From the NCBI GenBank assembly GCA_964637655.1, contig CAZWUZ010000091.1, positions 1 to 12,953 of the forward strand: 12,953 nucleotides of DNA, written 5' to 3'. The notes beneath the pieces are model-generated. The model was not told the origin of the DNA. It searched no databases and saw only the letters and a list, made by a program, of their open reading frames with translations. This document shows positions 4,952-12,517 of the stretch, in pieces. Made by a program: the position numbers and the translations under genes. Every line of letters begins with the position of its first letter. Position 1 is the stretch's first letter. The stretch comes from CAZWUZ01 sp964637655 [NCBI: uncultured bacterium]. Its GTDB lineage: Bacteria; DAOPZR01.

Positions 4952-5938
4952 GTGTTCAACCACCTGGAAGCGCTCTGTTCGATCATCGACAAGCTGACCA
5001 AACAGGAGAGTGCACGCGGCACCATTCACGCGCTGCTCTACACGCTGCGCAAGCAGGGGGCAAGCGCCGCCTTCGTCGCGGTCAAGGACCGCACCACGGA
5101 CACCCTGCGCATCGTCAACCAGGTGGAATTGTCAGAAACCGTGCGCCGCTCATTCACCCGCGGCGTCGGGACGGGGGTCATCGGGCGCGTCTTCATGGAG
5201 ACCGACGCGCTGATCGTAACGAAAGCCACCGACCCCGAGGGGTACAAGGAGCTGCTGCTCGCCGGCCCCTATGGCGCCGCGTTCGTCGCGCGCATCGCCG
5301 ACGAGGGGCGCGCCTTCGGCGTCCTCGTCGTCTATTTTGCCGGCGCGGACGCGCTCGACAGCGCGGCCTGCGGCTGCCTGCAGGCAGCGGCCAACCTCTG
5401 CACACTGGCGCTCGAGCGCGAGCGTAACAGCCAGCTGCTTGGCGACCTGCGCCAGGTCAATCCCGACACCGGGCTGCTCTACTACCACTACTTCCACAAG
5501 CGGCTGCACGACGAATTCGCCAAGGCGACGCGCTACCGGCAGGAACTCGCGCTCGCGGTCATCGACATCGATAATTACAAAGAGGCGATGCGCCGGCGCG
5601 GCGCCCCCTGCGGCATCGCCCTGTGCAGCGCCGTCATCGCCGAACTGCGCGCCTGCACCCGCGGTATCGACGTCATCGCCCACTTCGGCATCGACGAATT
5701 CATCATCTACCTGCCGCACACCGACCGCAAGGGCGCGGACATCGTCCTCAAGCGTTTCCAGCAGCGTCTGAAAAACAAGGAATTCACCGACAAAAAGATC
5801 GCCACCTCGGCCTCGATCGGCCTGACGACGCGCCAGGACGGCGTGTCGTTCGAACAGTTCCTGCAGGACTGCCAGATCGCCCTCGCCGAGGCCAAGCGCG
5901 CGGGCAACGGGGCACTGCGCCACCACGCCTCGGCGTAG
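4952..5938 (+). CDS. GAF domain protein with degenerate GGDEF domain (probable c-di-GMP receptor or inactive cyclase)
   Basis: In this 328-residue protein, residues about 20-155 look like a GAF sensor and about 165-325 like a GGDEF (diguanylate cyclase) domain. The signature reads GIDEF at 246-250 instead of GGDEF. The first metal-site motif is kept (DIDNYK, 205-210). Aligned to PleD, the guanine-contacting Asn and Asp are replaced (M213 and I222), and the GRN motif is GNG. The inhibitory c-di-GMP site RxxD (RGID, 237-240) is conserved five residues before the signature. The likely role is therefore c-di-GMP or nucleotide sensing, not synthesis; this is inference. The GTG start is supported by GGAGGG six bases upstream and by its own promoter. 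Its stop is two bases from that of the convergent tlyA. Confidence 0.85.
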   Translation: MFNHLEALCSIIDKLTKQESARGTIHALLYTLRKQGASAAFVAVKDRTTDTLRIVNQVELSETVRRSFTRGVGTGVIGRVFMETDALIVTKATDPEGYKELLLAGPYGAAFVARIADEGRAFGVLVVYFAGADALDSAACGCLQAAANLCTLALERERNSQLLGDLRQVNPDTGLLYYHYFHKRLHDEFAKATRYRQELALAVIDIDNYKEAMRRRGAPCGIALCSAVIAELRACTRGIDVIAHFGIDEFIIYLPHTDRKGADIVLKRFQQRLKNKEFTDKKIATSASIGLTTRQDGVSFEQFLQDCQIALAEAKRAGNGALRHHASA

Positions 5939-5940
5939 CG

Positions 5941-6668
5941 TCAGCGGCGCAGCAGCAGGAAAAACTCCCGGTTGCCGTCAGCGCCGGGGAGCGGTGACGG
6001 CACCGTCCGCTGCTGCGTCCAGCCCAGCGCCTGCGCCGCCGCCGCCACGGCGTCCACCGCCGCCTGTCGTACCGCCTCATCCCGCACGACACCCCCGTCA
6101 CCAACCTGTTCTTTCGGCGCCTCGAACTGCGGCTTGACCAGCAGCAGCATGCTGCCATCCGGCCGCACCTGCGCCGTCAGCGCGGGGAGCACCGTCCGCA
6201 ACGAAATGAACGACAGGTCGGCCGTCACCAGGTCGAACGGTTCCCCGAAATCGCCCGCGACAGCATGACGCAGGTTGTTGTTCTCGACGACCGTCACGCG
6301 CGCGTCATTTCGCAATTTCTGCGCCAGTTGTGCGCGCCCGACATCGGCAGCCACGACGTGCGTCGCGCCGCGCTGCAGCAGGCAGTCGGTAAACCCGCCC
6401 GTTGATGCCCCGGCATCGAGCACGCGCAGCCCGCGCACATCGAGTGCCAGCGCGTCAAGCGCCCCGGCGAGTTTGACCCCGCCGCGGCTGACATAGGGGA
6501 GCGGCATTTTTTCAGGCGGATGGCTGCGTCAACGGGCACCAGTGCCCCGCAGGCGGTAATCCGCTGCTCGGCAACCAGCACGTTACCGGCGAGCACCTGC
6601 GCCTGCGCGGTTTTGAGATCGGGCGCCAACCCGCGGGCAAGCACCAGCGCGTCAAGCCGCTGTTTCAC
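5941..6668 (-). pseudogene. tlyA: tlyA, 16S/23S rRNA 2'-O-methyltransferase, split by a frameshift in an A-tract
   Basis: TlyA methylates ribose 2'-O positions of rRNA (known for C1409/C1920 in mycobacteria). The S4 RNA-binding part (KQRLDALVLARGLA to DAAIRLKK, 54 residues) starts at the GTG 6668. The methyltransferase part (LPYVSRGGVKL, LDAGASTGGFTD as SAM motif I, DLSFISL, LVKPQFEA, GNREFFLLL) is in another frame from 6507 to 5941. The break is at six A residues (6512-6507, minus strand). Seven would give one continuous 242-residue protein of normal family length. Both parts look conserved, so this is either a sequencing or assembly indel, a recent mutation, or slippage on the A-tract that still makes full-length protein. 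The gene follows dxs by 11 bases, in the same transcript. Confidence 0.85.
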
Positions 6669-6679
6669 TGATGGCTGCT

Positions 6680-8548
6680 TCAGGGTATGGCGTTGCGGGC
6701 GGCGGCAGCGATACCGGCGGCATCGAGCCCGTAGCGGGCAAAGAGCTGTGCCGGGGTGCCATGCTCGATGAACTTGTCGGGGAAACCGAGGTTGACGATG
6801 CGGCGGTCACCCAGATGGTGGCGCAGCAGCAGTTCATTGACCGCGCTGCCGAAACCGCCGGCAACAACATGGTTTTCCACCGTCACGATGACGCGGTGGA
6901 GTCGTGCCTGCGCCAGCAGCAGCACCTCGTCGAGCGGCTTGACCGTGCGCGCGATGATGACCGTCGCGCTCACCTTCTTCTCCGCCAGCAGGTCAGCCGC
7001 CTCCTCCGCTGCGCGCACGCGGTCGCCGATGGCCAGCAGCAGCACGTCCCTGCCCGCGCGCCGCATCTGCGCCCCCGGCAGCTGCAGCGGCGCTGCCGCG
7101 GCAATATCGATGCCCAGCCCGGCGCCGCGCGGGTAGCGGATGGCGACGGGGCGGTTCTGCGCCAGCGCCCACTCGAGCATGCGCACCATCTCACCCTCAT
7201 CGGCGGGCGCGAGCACCAGCAGGTTGGGAATATGGCGCAGGTAGGCGAAATCGAACACCCCCTGATGCGTTTCCCCGTCGTCGCCGACGATGCCGCCACG
7301 GTCAAGCGCAAAGATTACCGGCAGTCCGGGCAGGCAGACATCGTGCACAACGTTGTCATAGGAGCGCTGCAGGAAGGTCGAGTAGATGGCCACCACGGGG
7401 CGCAGCCCGCTCGCCGCCAGCCCGGCGGCAAACGTCACCGCGTGGCTTTCAGCGATGCCGACATCGATGAACCGCTCCGGGTAGGCAGCCGCGAACTTGT
7501 TGAGTCCCGTGCCGTCCGGCATCGCCGCGGTGATGGCGACCACGCGCGGGTCGCGCGCCGCAATCGCGCAGAGCGCGTCGCCGAACACCTGCGTGTACGC
7601 CGGCGGTCCGCCGGCGCTCTTGACCTCACCGGTGGCGGGATCGAACGGCCCCACCCCGTGGAAGCGCGTCGGATGCTGCTCGGCGTGACGGTAGCCACAC
7701 CCCTTGGTGGTGATAACATGCAGCAGCAGCGGCCCGGGCAGATTGCGGCACTGCTGCAGCATCTCGACCAGCGGCGCCAGGCGGTGCCCGTCGATGGGCC
7801 CGAGGTAGCGGAAACCGAATTCCTCGAACAGCGTCTTGGGCACCACCAGGTGCTTGAGCGACGCTTCGATGCGCTTGGTCAGCCGGTACCCCTTCTGCCC
7901 GACGTTGGGGATGCGCTTGACCAGTTCCTCGACATCGTCGCGAAACTTGTTGTAGACGGGGGCGACCAGCAGGCGGTTGAGATACTGCGACAGCGCCCCG
8001 ACATTCGGGGCGATGGACATCTCGTTGTCGTTGAGAATGACCAGCAGGTTATCGCCGCTCTGCCCCTCGTTGTTGAGCGCTTCGAGCGCGACCCCTGACC
8101 CGAGCGACCCGTCGCCGATGACGGCAATCGCCTTCCCCGGCTCACCCTTGATGCGCTTGGCGCGGGCGATGCCGGCGGCGGCGGATATCGAGGTCGAGGC
8201 ATGCCCCGTCTCGAACGCGTCGTACGGGCTTTCCGCGCGCTTGGGGAAGCCCGACAACCCGTCGAGCTGGCGCAGCGTCGGGAAGCGCTCGCGCCGCCCG
8301 GTGAGAATCTTGTGCACGTAGGACTGATGCCCGACATCCCAGACGAGGCGGTCGACGAGCAGGTCGAAGACGAAATGCAGCGCGATGGTCAGTTCCACCG
8401 CCCCGAGATTGGACGCAAGATGCCCCCCCGTCTGCGCCACGCTATGGACGAGGAACTCGCGGATCTCGTCCGCCAGCTGCACCAGTTCGTCGGGACTGAG
8501 CCGCTTGAGGTCAGCGGGGCTGTTGACCCGTTCGAGCAGCGCCATCAT
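6680..8548 (-). CDS. dxs: 1-deoxy-D-xylulose-5-phosphate synthase
   Basis: Dxs joins pyruvate and glyceraldehyde 3-phosphate using thiamine diphosphate, the first step of the MEP isoprenoid pathway. The 622 residues compare with 620 in E. coli. Seen are GGHLASNLG with the active-site His43, DVGHQSYVHKILTGR at 71-85, the ThDP motif GDGSLGSGVALEALNN at 145-160, NDNEMSI at 173-179, VGIAESHAVTF with catalytic E367 (usual IAEQHAV; the Gln is Ser here), ALDRGGIVGDDGETHQG and RYPRGAG. The start ATG at 8548 overlaps the stop of ispA (ATGATG), so translation is coupled. A longer reading from 8623 lies in ispA and is arginine-rich, so it was not used. All key residues are present; it should be functional. 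Confidence 0.96.
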   Translation of the reverse strand: MMALLERVNSPADLKRLSPDELVQLADEIREFLVHSVAQTGGHLASNLGAVELTIALHFVFDLLVDRLVWDVGHQSYVHKILTGRRERFPTLRQLDGLSGFPKRAESPYDAFETGHASTSISAAAGIARAKRIKGEPGKAIAVIGDGSLGSGVALEALNNEGQSGDNLLVILNDNEMSIAPNVGALSQYLNRLLVAPVYNKFRDDVEELVKRIPNVGQKGYRLTKRIEASLKHLVVPKTLFEEFGFRYLGPIDGHRLAPLVEMLQQCRNLPGPLLLHVITTKGCGYRHAEQHPTRFHGVGPFDPATGEVKSAGGPPAYTQVFGDALCAIAARDPRVVAITAAMPDGTGLNKFAAAYPERFIDVGIAESHAVTFAAGLAASGLRPVVAIYSTFLQRSYDNVVHDVCLPGLPVIFALDRGGIVGDDGETHQGVFDFAYLRHIPNLLVLAPADEGEMVRMLEWALAQNRPVAIRYPRGAGLGIDIAAAAPLQLPGAQMRRAGRDVLLLAIGDRVRAAEEAADLLAEKKVSATVIIARTVKPLDEVLLLAQARLHRVIVTVENHVVAGGFGSAVNELLLRHHLGDRRIVNLGFPDKFIEHGTPAQLFARYGLDAAGIAAAARNAIP

Positions 8549-9462
8549 GCGCCTGCCAGCGTCCGCTCGCGCCGCTGCCGCAGGCGGAGAATGAAATAGT
8601 CGGCGGCGGCATGCAGCGTCCACGCCGCCTGCCCCAGCGGGGCGAGTGCCGCCTGCGCCGCGGCGATGGCCGCCTCGGCGCGCCGCCCGCTCTCGTCGAG
8701 CCCGAGCAGCGCGGGATAGGTCGCCTTGTTGTTGGCCGCGTCGCTCCCCGCGTCCTTGCCCAGTTCCTCGGTGGTGAGCAGCACATCGAGCAGATCGTCG
8801 ATGATCTGGAAGGCCAGCCCGGCATGCGTGCCAAAGTCGCGCAGCGCCGCCACCTGCGCGTCGCTGCCTCCCCCGAGAATACCGCCGATCTCCGTGCCGG
8901 CGGCGAGCAGTGCCCCCGTCTTGCGCGCATGGATGAACTCGAGCCCGGCGATATCGGTCACCGTGCCGGCGCCCGCCATGTCCGCCGCCTGCCCGCCCAC
9001 CACCCCGTCACCCGCTCCCGCCGCGCGCGCAAAAACCCGCAACGCGTCAAGCACCCGTTCCGCCGGGGCCGGCGTCTGCATGACCAGGTCGAACGCCAGC
9101 GCCTGCAGCCCGTCGCCGGCGAGGATGGCGGTCGGTTCATCAAAGGCCTTGTGGCAGGTGGGGCGCCCGCGGCGCATAGCGTCGTCATCCATCGCCGGCA
9201 GATCGTCATGCACCAGCGTGTAGGCGTGCAGCACCTCGAGGGCACAGGCCGCGGGGAGCAGCGTGTCCGTGGCGCCGCCCACCGCTTCACCCGCGGCGAG
9301 CACGAGCAGCGGACGTACCCGCTTCCCTTCGCCCAGCACCGCGTAGCGCATGGCCGCATGCAGGCGCGCCGGCGGCAGGTCGGCCGCAGGGAGCAGCCGC
9401 TCCAGCGCCGCGTTGACCAGCGCCTGCCGCTCTTTCAGGTAGGAAGCAAACCGTTCGTCCAT
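8545..9462 (-). CDS. ispA: farnesyl/geranyl diphosphate synthase (polyprenyl synthetase family)
   Basis: This 305-residue enzyme condenses isopentenyl diphosphate with allylic diphosphates to make C10/C15 prenyl diphosphates. Visible are GEGKRVRP (44-51), the first Asp-rich motif DDLPAMDD (86-93), GGQAADM (156-162), KTGALL (181-186) and the second Asp-rich motif DDLLD (222-226). A Tyr five residues before the first motif (YTLVHDD) resembles E. coli IspA and points to a short (C15) product. The ATG at 9462 is chosen because AGGA lies about ten bases upstream and MDERFASYLKER matches family N-termini. It is first in the ispA-dxs-tlyA set, with its own promoter about 25 bases upstream. No xseB, often found beside ispA, is present. 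Confidence 0.94.
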   Translation of the reverse strand: MDERFASYLKERQALVNAALERLLPAADLPPARLHAAMRYAVLGEGKRVRPLLVLAAGEAVGGATDTLLPAACALEVLHAYTLVHDDLPAMDDDAMRRGRPTCHKAFDEPTAILAGDGLQALAFDLVMQTPAPAERVLDALRVFARAAGAGDGVVGGQAADMAGAGTVTDIAGLEFIHARKTGALLAAGTEIGGILGGGSDAQVAALRDFGTHAGLAFQIIDDLLDVLLTTEELGKDAGSDAANNKATYPALLGLDESGRRAEAAIAAAQAALAPLGQAAWTLHAAADYFILRLRQRRERTLAGA

Positions 9463-9485
9463 CACCGTTCCTGTATCAGCATAGG

Positions 9486-9514
9486 AATCTACCATACCGC
9501 ACCGTCGCTGACAA
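9486..9514 (-). promoter_or_regulatory. promoter for ispA-dxs-tlyA
   Basis: On the minus strand TTGTCA (9514-9509), 17 bases, then TAGATT (9491-9486) preceded by TGG gives a plausible sigma70 promoter with an extended -10. It fills the 73-base gap between the lipoprotein stop (9536) and the ispA start (9462), the only sizeable gap in the minus-strand gene run. Confidence 0.55.
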
Positions 9515-9535
9515 TCGTGCGTGAATTACATCGCG

Positions 9536-10528
9536 CTACTCTTCGCCCAGCCCGGCACCCTCGACCTGCGCGCAGCGGTCGAGCACCGCGTCCGGCACCG
9601 TCAGGCGCAGCGCCTGCGCCGCGCGGAGATTGGCCCGGATATCAGGCGGGATGGAGAGATTATTCTCGAAGGGGAGGACGCCCGGGTCGTCACCGCGGAT
9701 GACGCGGGCGACCATGTCGGCAAACTGCTTCGCGGCCACCTCGTCATTGTTGGCGCACGAGAGAACCGCGCCACCCAGCGCCCCGCTGACCACCTCGGAC
9801 CAGACCGGGAGGCGCCCGCCCGCGGCGCGCAGGGTGCCAGCCAGCGTCAGGTCGTAGTAGGAATCGGGGAGATGCACGATGCCGTCAATCTCGCGCGCCG
9901 TGAGCGCGGTGGCGGTCAGGGCAATTTCGTTCTGTCCCGCGTAGGGGAGCGCCACCACGTCCAGCCCCTGCGCCTGCGCCGCGGCAATCAGCCCGTCGCG
10001 GTCGCGCTCCGCGTTTGCTTCGCCCTGCAGGTAGAGCACCCCGAGTTTTCGGGTTGCCGGCTGCACCTGCCGCAGCAGTTCGAGCAGCGTCGCGTGCTTG
10101 GGGAGCAGGTACTGCCCGGTGATATGGGGCAGGTGGTCGGTGTCGGAGACACCCGCCCCGAGGACAAACGGGTCGGAAACGATGGCAAACATCTTCTTCG
10201 CCTGCGGCGCGCGCTGCAGCGCGGCGTAGAGCGCCTGCGGCTGGAAGGTGATGAGCAGGTCCGCCTGCGCCGCCGCCGCATCGACCAGTTGCGGCAGGTT
10301 GCTCATCTCACCCTGCGCCGATTTCAGTTCGAGGGTGTAGTCGGTCCCCTGCACGAGTCGATTGGCGGTCAGGCCCTCCACCAGCTGCGTGCGGTAGACC
10401 TCCGTCACGGGAAGATCGGCAAACTGCACGATAACGATTTTCGGCGGCGCGGCACGGCCGGCCGGCGGCGCCGGTGTGCCGCAGCCGGCGAGCGCCAGTA
10501 CCAGCAGCGCACTGAACAAAGTTTTCAT
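9536..10528 (-). CDS. ABC transporter substrate-binding lipoprotein (ABC_sub_bind/TrpX-like family)
   Basis: This 330-residue protein begins with a lipoprotein signal peptide (MKTLFSALLVLALAGC) whose LAGC lipobox places the lipidated Cys at residue 16. The mature part (KIVIVQFADLPVTEVYRTQL, LLITFQPQALYAAL, IVSDPFVLGAGVS, TRKLGVLYLQGEAN, DGIVHLPDSYYDL) has the two-lobed pattern of the ABC_sub_bind family, whose members bind amino acids or unidentified small molecules. The usual neighbouring permease and ATPase genes are missing on both sides, so it either works with a transporter encoded elsewhere or has another role. The ATG at 10528 has GGAG just upstream (TGGAGAG) and follows the folD stop by 12 bases, so it is likely in the rny-folD transcript. 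The ligand is unknown. Confidence 0.85.
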   Translation of the reverse strand: MKTLFSALLVLALAGCGTPAPPAGRAAPPKIVIVQFADLPVTEVYRTQLVEGLTANRLVQGTDYTLELKSAQGEMSNLPQLVDAAAAQADLLITFQPQALYAALQRAPQAKKMFAIVSDPFVLGAGVSDTDHLPHITGQYLLPKHATLLELLRQVQPATRKLGVLYLQGEANAERDRDGLIAAAQAQGLDVVALPYAGQNEIALTATALTAREIDGIVHLPDSYYDLTLAGTLRAAGGRLPVWSEVVSGALGGAVLSCANNDEVAAKQFADMVARVIRGDDPGVLPFENNLSIPPDIRANLRAAQALRLTVPDAVLDRCAQVEGAGLGEE

Positions 10529-10540
10529 GGGTCTCTCCAG

Positions 10541-11440
10541 TTACGTACCGTCAGCGGCATGTTCCGCCGCGGTGACTACATTGCGCAGCAGCATGGCCAC
10601 GGTGAGCAGCCCGACCCCGCCGGGGACCGGCGTCACCGCGCCCGCGACGCCCTGCAGGCCGGCAAAATCGCAGTCGCCGACGAGACAGGTACCCGACGCC
10701 GCGCCTGCGTCGGGGATGCGGTTCATGCCGACATCGATGACCGTCGCCCCCGGCTTGAGCATGCCCGGGGTGAGCAGGCAGGGTTTTCCCGCCGCAACGA
10801 TGACGATATCGCCCAGGCGGGTCAGCTCCGCGAGGTTGCGCGTCGCGGTATGACAGTGGATGACCGTGGCATCGCCGCAGCCCTTGCGCGCCAGCATGAC
10901 GGCCAGCGGCTTGCCGACAATCAGCGAGCGACCGATAACCACGACCGTCTGCCCGGCAGTGGCGATGCCGTACTGCTGCAGCAGGTGACAGACGCCCGCG
11001 GGGGTGCAGGGGAGGAAACGCGGTGTTTCGCGCAGCAGCAGCCCGAGATTTTCAGGATGGAAACAGTCGGCATCCTTGCGCGGGTCGATACGCTGCGCGA
11101 TTTCCGCTTCCCGCCCGCGCAGCATGTCGGGGAGCGGCAACTGCACGAGCAGCGCATGCACCGCGGTGTCGGCATTGGCCGCGTCGACGGCGGCGAGCAG
11201 TTCAACGCGCGTCGCCGTCGCGGGAAGCGCGACATGGCGCGCGCTGATGCCCAGTTCACCGGCTTTTTTCAGTTTGTTGCGGACGTAGACCGCGGAAGCG
11301 GGATCGTCGCCCGCGCTGATAACCACAAGACCCGGAACAACGCCGCGCGCGCGCAGGGCTGCGACGCGCTGGGCGGTGGCAGCATTGAGTTCCGCCGCGG
11401 GCGCATCGCCGCGCAGGCAGCGGGTGACAGGCATGTTCAT
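10541..11440 (-). CDS. folD: bifunctional methylenetetrahydrofolate dehydrogenase / methenyltetrahydrofolate cyclohydrolase
   Basis: FolD interconverts 5,10-methylene-, methenyl- and 10-formyl-tetrahydrofolate with NADP in the cytosol. The 299 residues are close to the family length of about 285-300. Seen are YVRNKLKKAGELGI (52-65) with catalytic Tyr52 and Lys56, LLVQLPLP (97-104), the dinucleotide loop GRSLIVGKPLA (170-180) and PVPGGVGLLT (271-280). Two conserved blocks vary: KDVDGFHP reads KDADCFHP, and PGGVGPMT reads PGGVGLLT. Both should still be compatible with function, but cofactor or kinetic differences are possible. The ATG at 11440 (or 11434) follows the spoVS stop by ten bases. The longer frame back to 11605 overlaps spoVS in another frame and is arginine/serine-rich, so it was rejected. 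Confidence 0.95.
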   Translation of the reverse strand: MNMPVTRCLRGDAPAAELNAATAQRVAALRARGVVPGLVVISAGDDPASAVYVRNKLKKAGELGISARHVALPATATRVELLAAVDAANADTAVHALLVQLPLPDMLRGREAEIAQRIDPRKDADCFHPENLGLLLRETPRFLPCTPAGVCHLLQQYGIATAGQTVVVIGRSLIVGKPLAVMLARKGCGDATVIHCHTATRNLAELTRLGDIVIVAAGKPCLLTPGMLKPGATVIDVGMNRIPDAGAASGTCLVGDCDFAGLQGVAGAVTPVPGGVGLLTVAMLLRNVVTAAEHAADGT

Positions 11441-11450
11441 CGGCAGCCGC

Positions 11451-11714
11451 TTACTGCTTGGGGAACACGAGCATCTTGATGGCGGTTTTTTCCCTGCCCT
11501 CGATATCGAGGTCGACAAAACCCGGGACACAGACGAGGTCGATGCCGTTGCAGGCGACAAACCCGCGGGCGATGGCGATGGCCTTGACCATCTGGTTGAC
11601 CGCACCCGCCCCGATGGCCTGCAGTTCGACCTTGCCCTCCTCCTTGAGGAAGCCCGCGATGGCTCCCGCCACCGACGTGGCGCTCGACTTCGTCGAGACC
11701 TTGAGCAGCGCCAT
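11451..11714 (-). CDS. spoVS: SpoVS-family small nucleic-acid-binding protein
   Basis: At 87 residues it is essentially the length of Bacillus SpoVS (86). It is recognisable throughout: MALLKVSTKSSATSVAGAIA at 1-20, QAIGAGAVNQMVKAIAIARG at 32-51, and a C-terminal half with a VPGFVD block near 63-68 and IKMLVFPK. SpoVS is an Alba-like protein linked to sporulation in Firmicutes but widespread in non-sporulating bacteria, where its job is unclear. The start is set by AGGGAGG at 11721-11727, seven bases upstream of ATG 11714. A nearer ATG (11720) directly abuts that site and is less likely. It starts two bases after the ymdB stop. Its position directly behind rny and ymdB suggests a shared role in RNA metabolism or regulation. 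Confidence 0.95.
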   Translation of the reverse strand: MALLKVSTKSSATSVAGAIAGFLKEEGKVELQAIGAGAVNQMVKAIAIARGFVACNGIDLVCVPGFVDLDIEGREKTAIKMLVFPKQ

Positions 11715-11716
11715 AG

Positions 11717-12517
11717 TCATCCTCCCTGTGCCGCGTATTCTTCGTTCAGCCGCTGCAGTTCCCGCACCCGGCCTGTCGCCGCGTCCACTGCAAGCAGCAG
11801 GCCGTTGAACACACACGGCCCTTCCGCCACTTCGTACTTGACCGGCATCCCGGTCAGCGCGCGGTGCAGCGGCTGCTCCGGCTTGATGCCGATGATGCTG
11901 TCACGCGGCCCGGTCATGCCGACATCGGTGATGAACGCCGTGCCGCGCGGCAGCAGCCGCTCGTCCGCCGTCTGCACATGCGTGTGCGTGCCGATAACCG
12001 CGCTGACGCGCCCGTCGGCATACCACGCGAGCATCCCCTTCTCCGCCGTCGCCTCGGCGTGATAATCGACGATCTTCACCGGGGCCGCCGCCACCGCCGG
12101 GTCGAGCAGGATGCGGTCGAGCGTCTGCAGCGGGCAGTCGCACGGTTCCATGAAGGCACGCCCGAGCAGGTTGATGACCGCGACGCGCAGTCCCGCCTTG
12201 TCGAACACCGTCCAGCCGCGCCCGACGGCGCCGGGCGGATAATTCGCCGGGCGCAGCAGCCGTTCCTCGCCCGCCTGCAGCAGCGGCACAATCTCCTTGC
12301 GGTGCCAGACGTGATTGCCGGTGGTCACCACGTCCGCCCCGAGTTCGCGCAGGTCAGCGTACAGTTTCGGGGTGATGCCCAGTCCCGCCGCGGCATTCTC
12401 GCCGTTGACGATGACGACGTCGGCGGGGTGCGCCGCCAGCAGCTGCTGCAGGCAGCGCCGCCCCGCCCCGCCGATAACGTCACCGACGAAGAGTACGCGC
12501 CGCAGCGCGTCGCTCAC
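11717..12517 (-). CDS. ymdB: YmdB-family (TIGR00282) metallophosphoesterase
   Basis: This 266-residue cytosolic phosphoesterase belongs to the family of Bacillus YmdB, a 2',3'-cyclic nucleotide phosphodiesterase influencing biofilm and motility decisions. Dinuclear-metal ligands are visible: FVGDVIG (D13), VNGENAA (E40, N41), TTGNHVW (N68, H69), [10 protein letters not shown] (H153) and [11 protein letters not shown] (H178, H180). The length fits the family (about 264). It begins with GTG at 12517, overlapping the stop of the RNase Y gene (GTGA), which indicates translational coupling. In Bacillus the gene also follows rny, with spoVS nearby, so this order is an old one. It is distinct from E. 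coli YmdB, a macrodomain protein with the same name. Confidence 0.95.
   Translation of the reverse strand: MSDALRRVLFVGDVIGGAGRRCLQQLLAAHPADVVIVNGENAAAGLGITPKLYADLRELGADVVTTGNHVWHRKEIVPLLQAGEERLLRPANYPPGAVGRGWTVFDKAGLRVAVINLLGRAFMEPCDCPLQTLDRILLDPAVAAAPVKIVDYHAEATAEKGMLAWYADGRVSAVIGTHTHVQTADERLLPRGTAFITDVGMTGPRDSIIGIKPEQPLHRALTGMPVKYEVAEGPCVFNGLLLAVDAATGRVRELQRLNEEYAAQGG
11721..11727 (-). promoter_or_regulatory. Shine-Dalgarno of spoVS inside the 3' end of ymdB
   Basis: AGGGAGG on the minus strand overlaps the last codons of ymdB and is six bases from the ATG at 11714. It fixes the spoVS start and suggests efficient reinitiation after ymdB. Confidence 0.75.

Noticed and set aside
6671-8098. 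475-residue open frame on the plus strand opposite dxs
   Set aside because: dxs is unmistakable on the other strand. The antisense product is low-complexity, rich in Arg, Gln, Asp and Val, with no family resemblance.
8549-8623. longer dxs start at 8623
   Set aside because: The extra residues are Arg/Ala-rich and entirely inside ispA, while the ATG at 8548 matches the Dxs N-terminus and overlaps the ispA stop in the usual coupled way.
9521-11479. 652-residue open frame on the plus strand
   Set aside because: It lies antisense to the lipoprotein and folD genes, is rich in Arg/Gly/His with no domain, and reflects GC-rich codon bias, not a gene.
11441-11605. folD start at 11605
   Set aside because: The extension overlaps spoVS in another frame and lacks FolD similarity; the ATG at 11440 gives a family-length protein.
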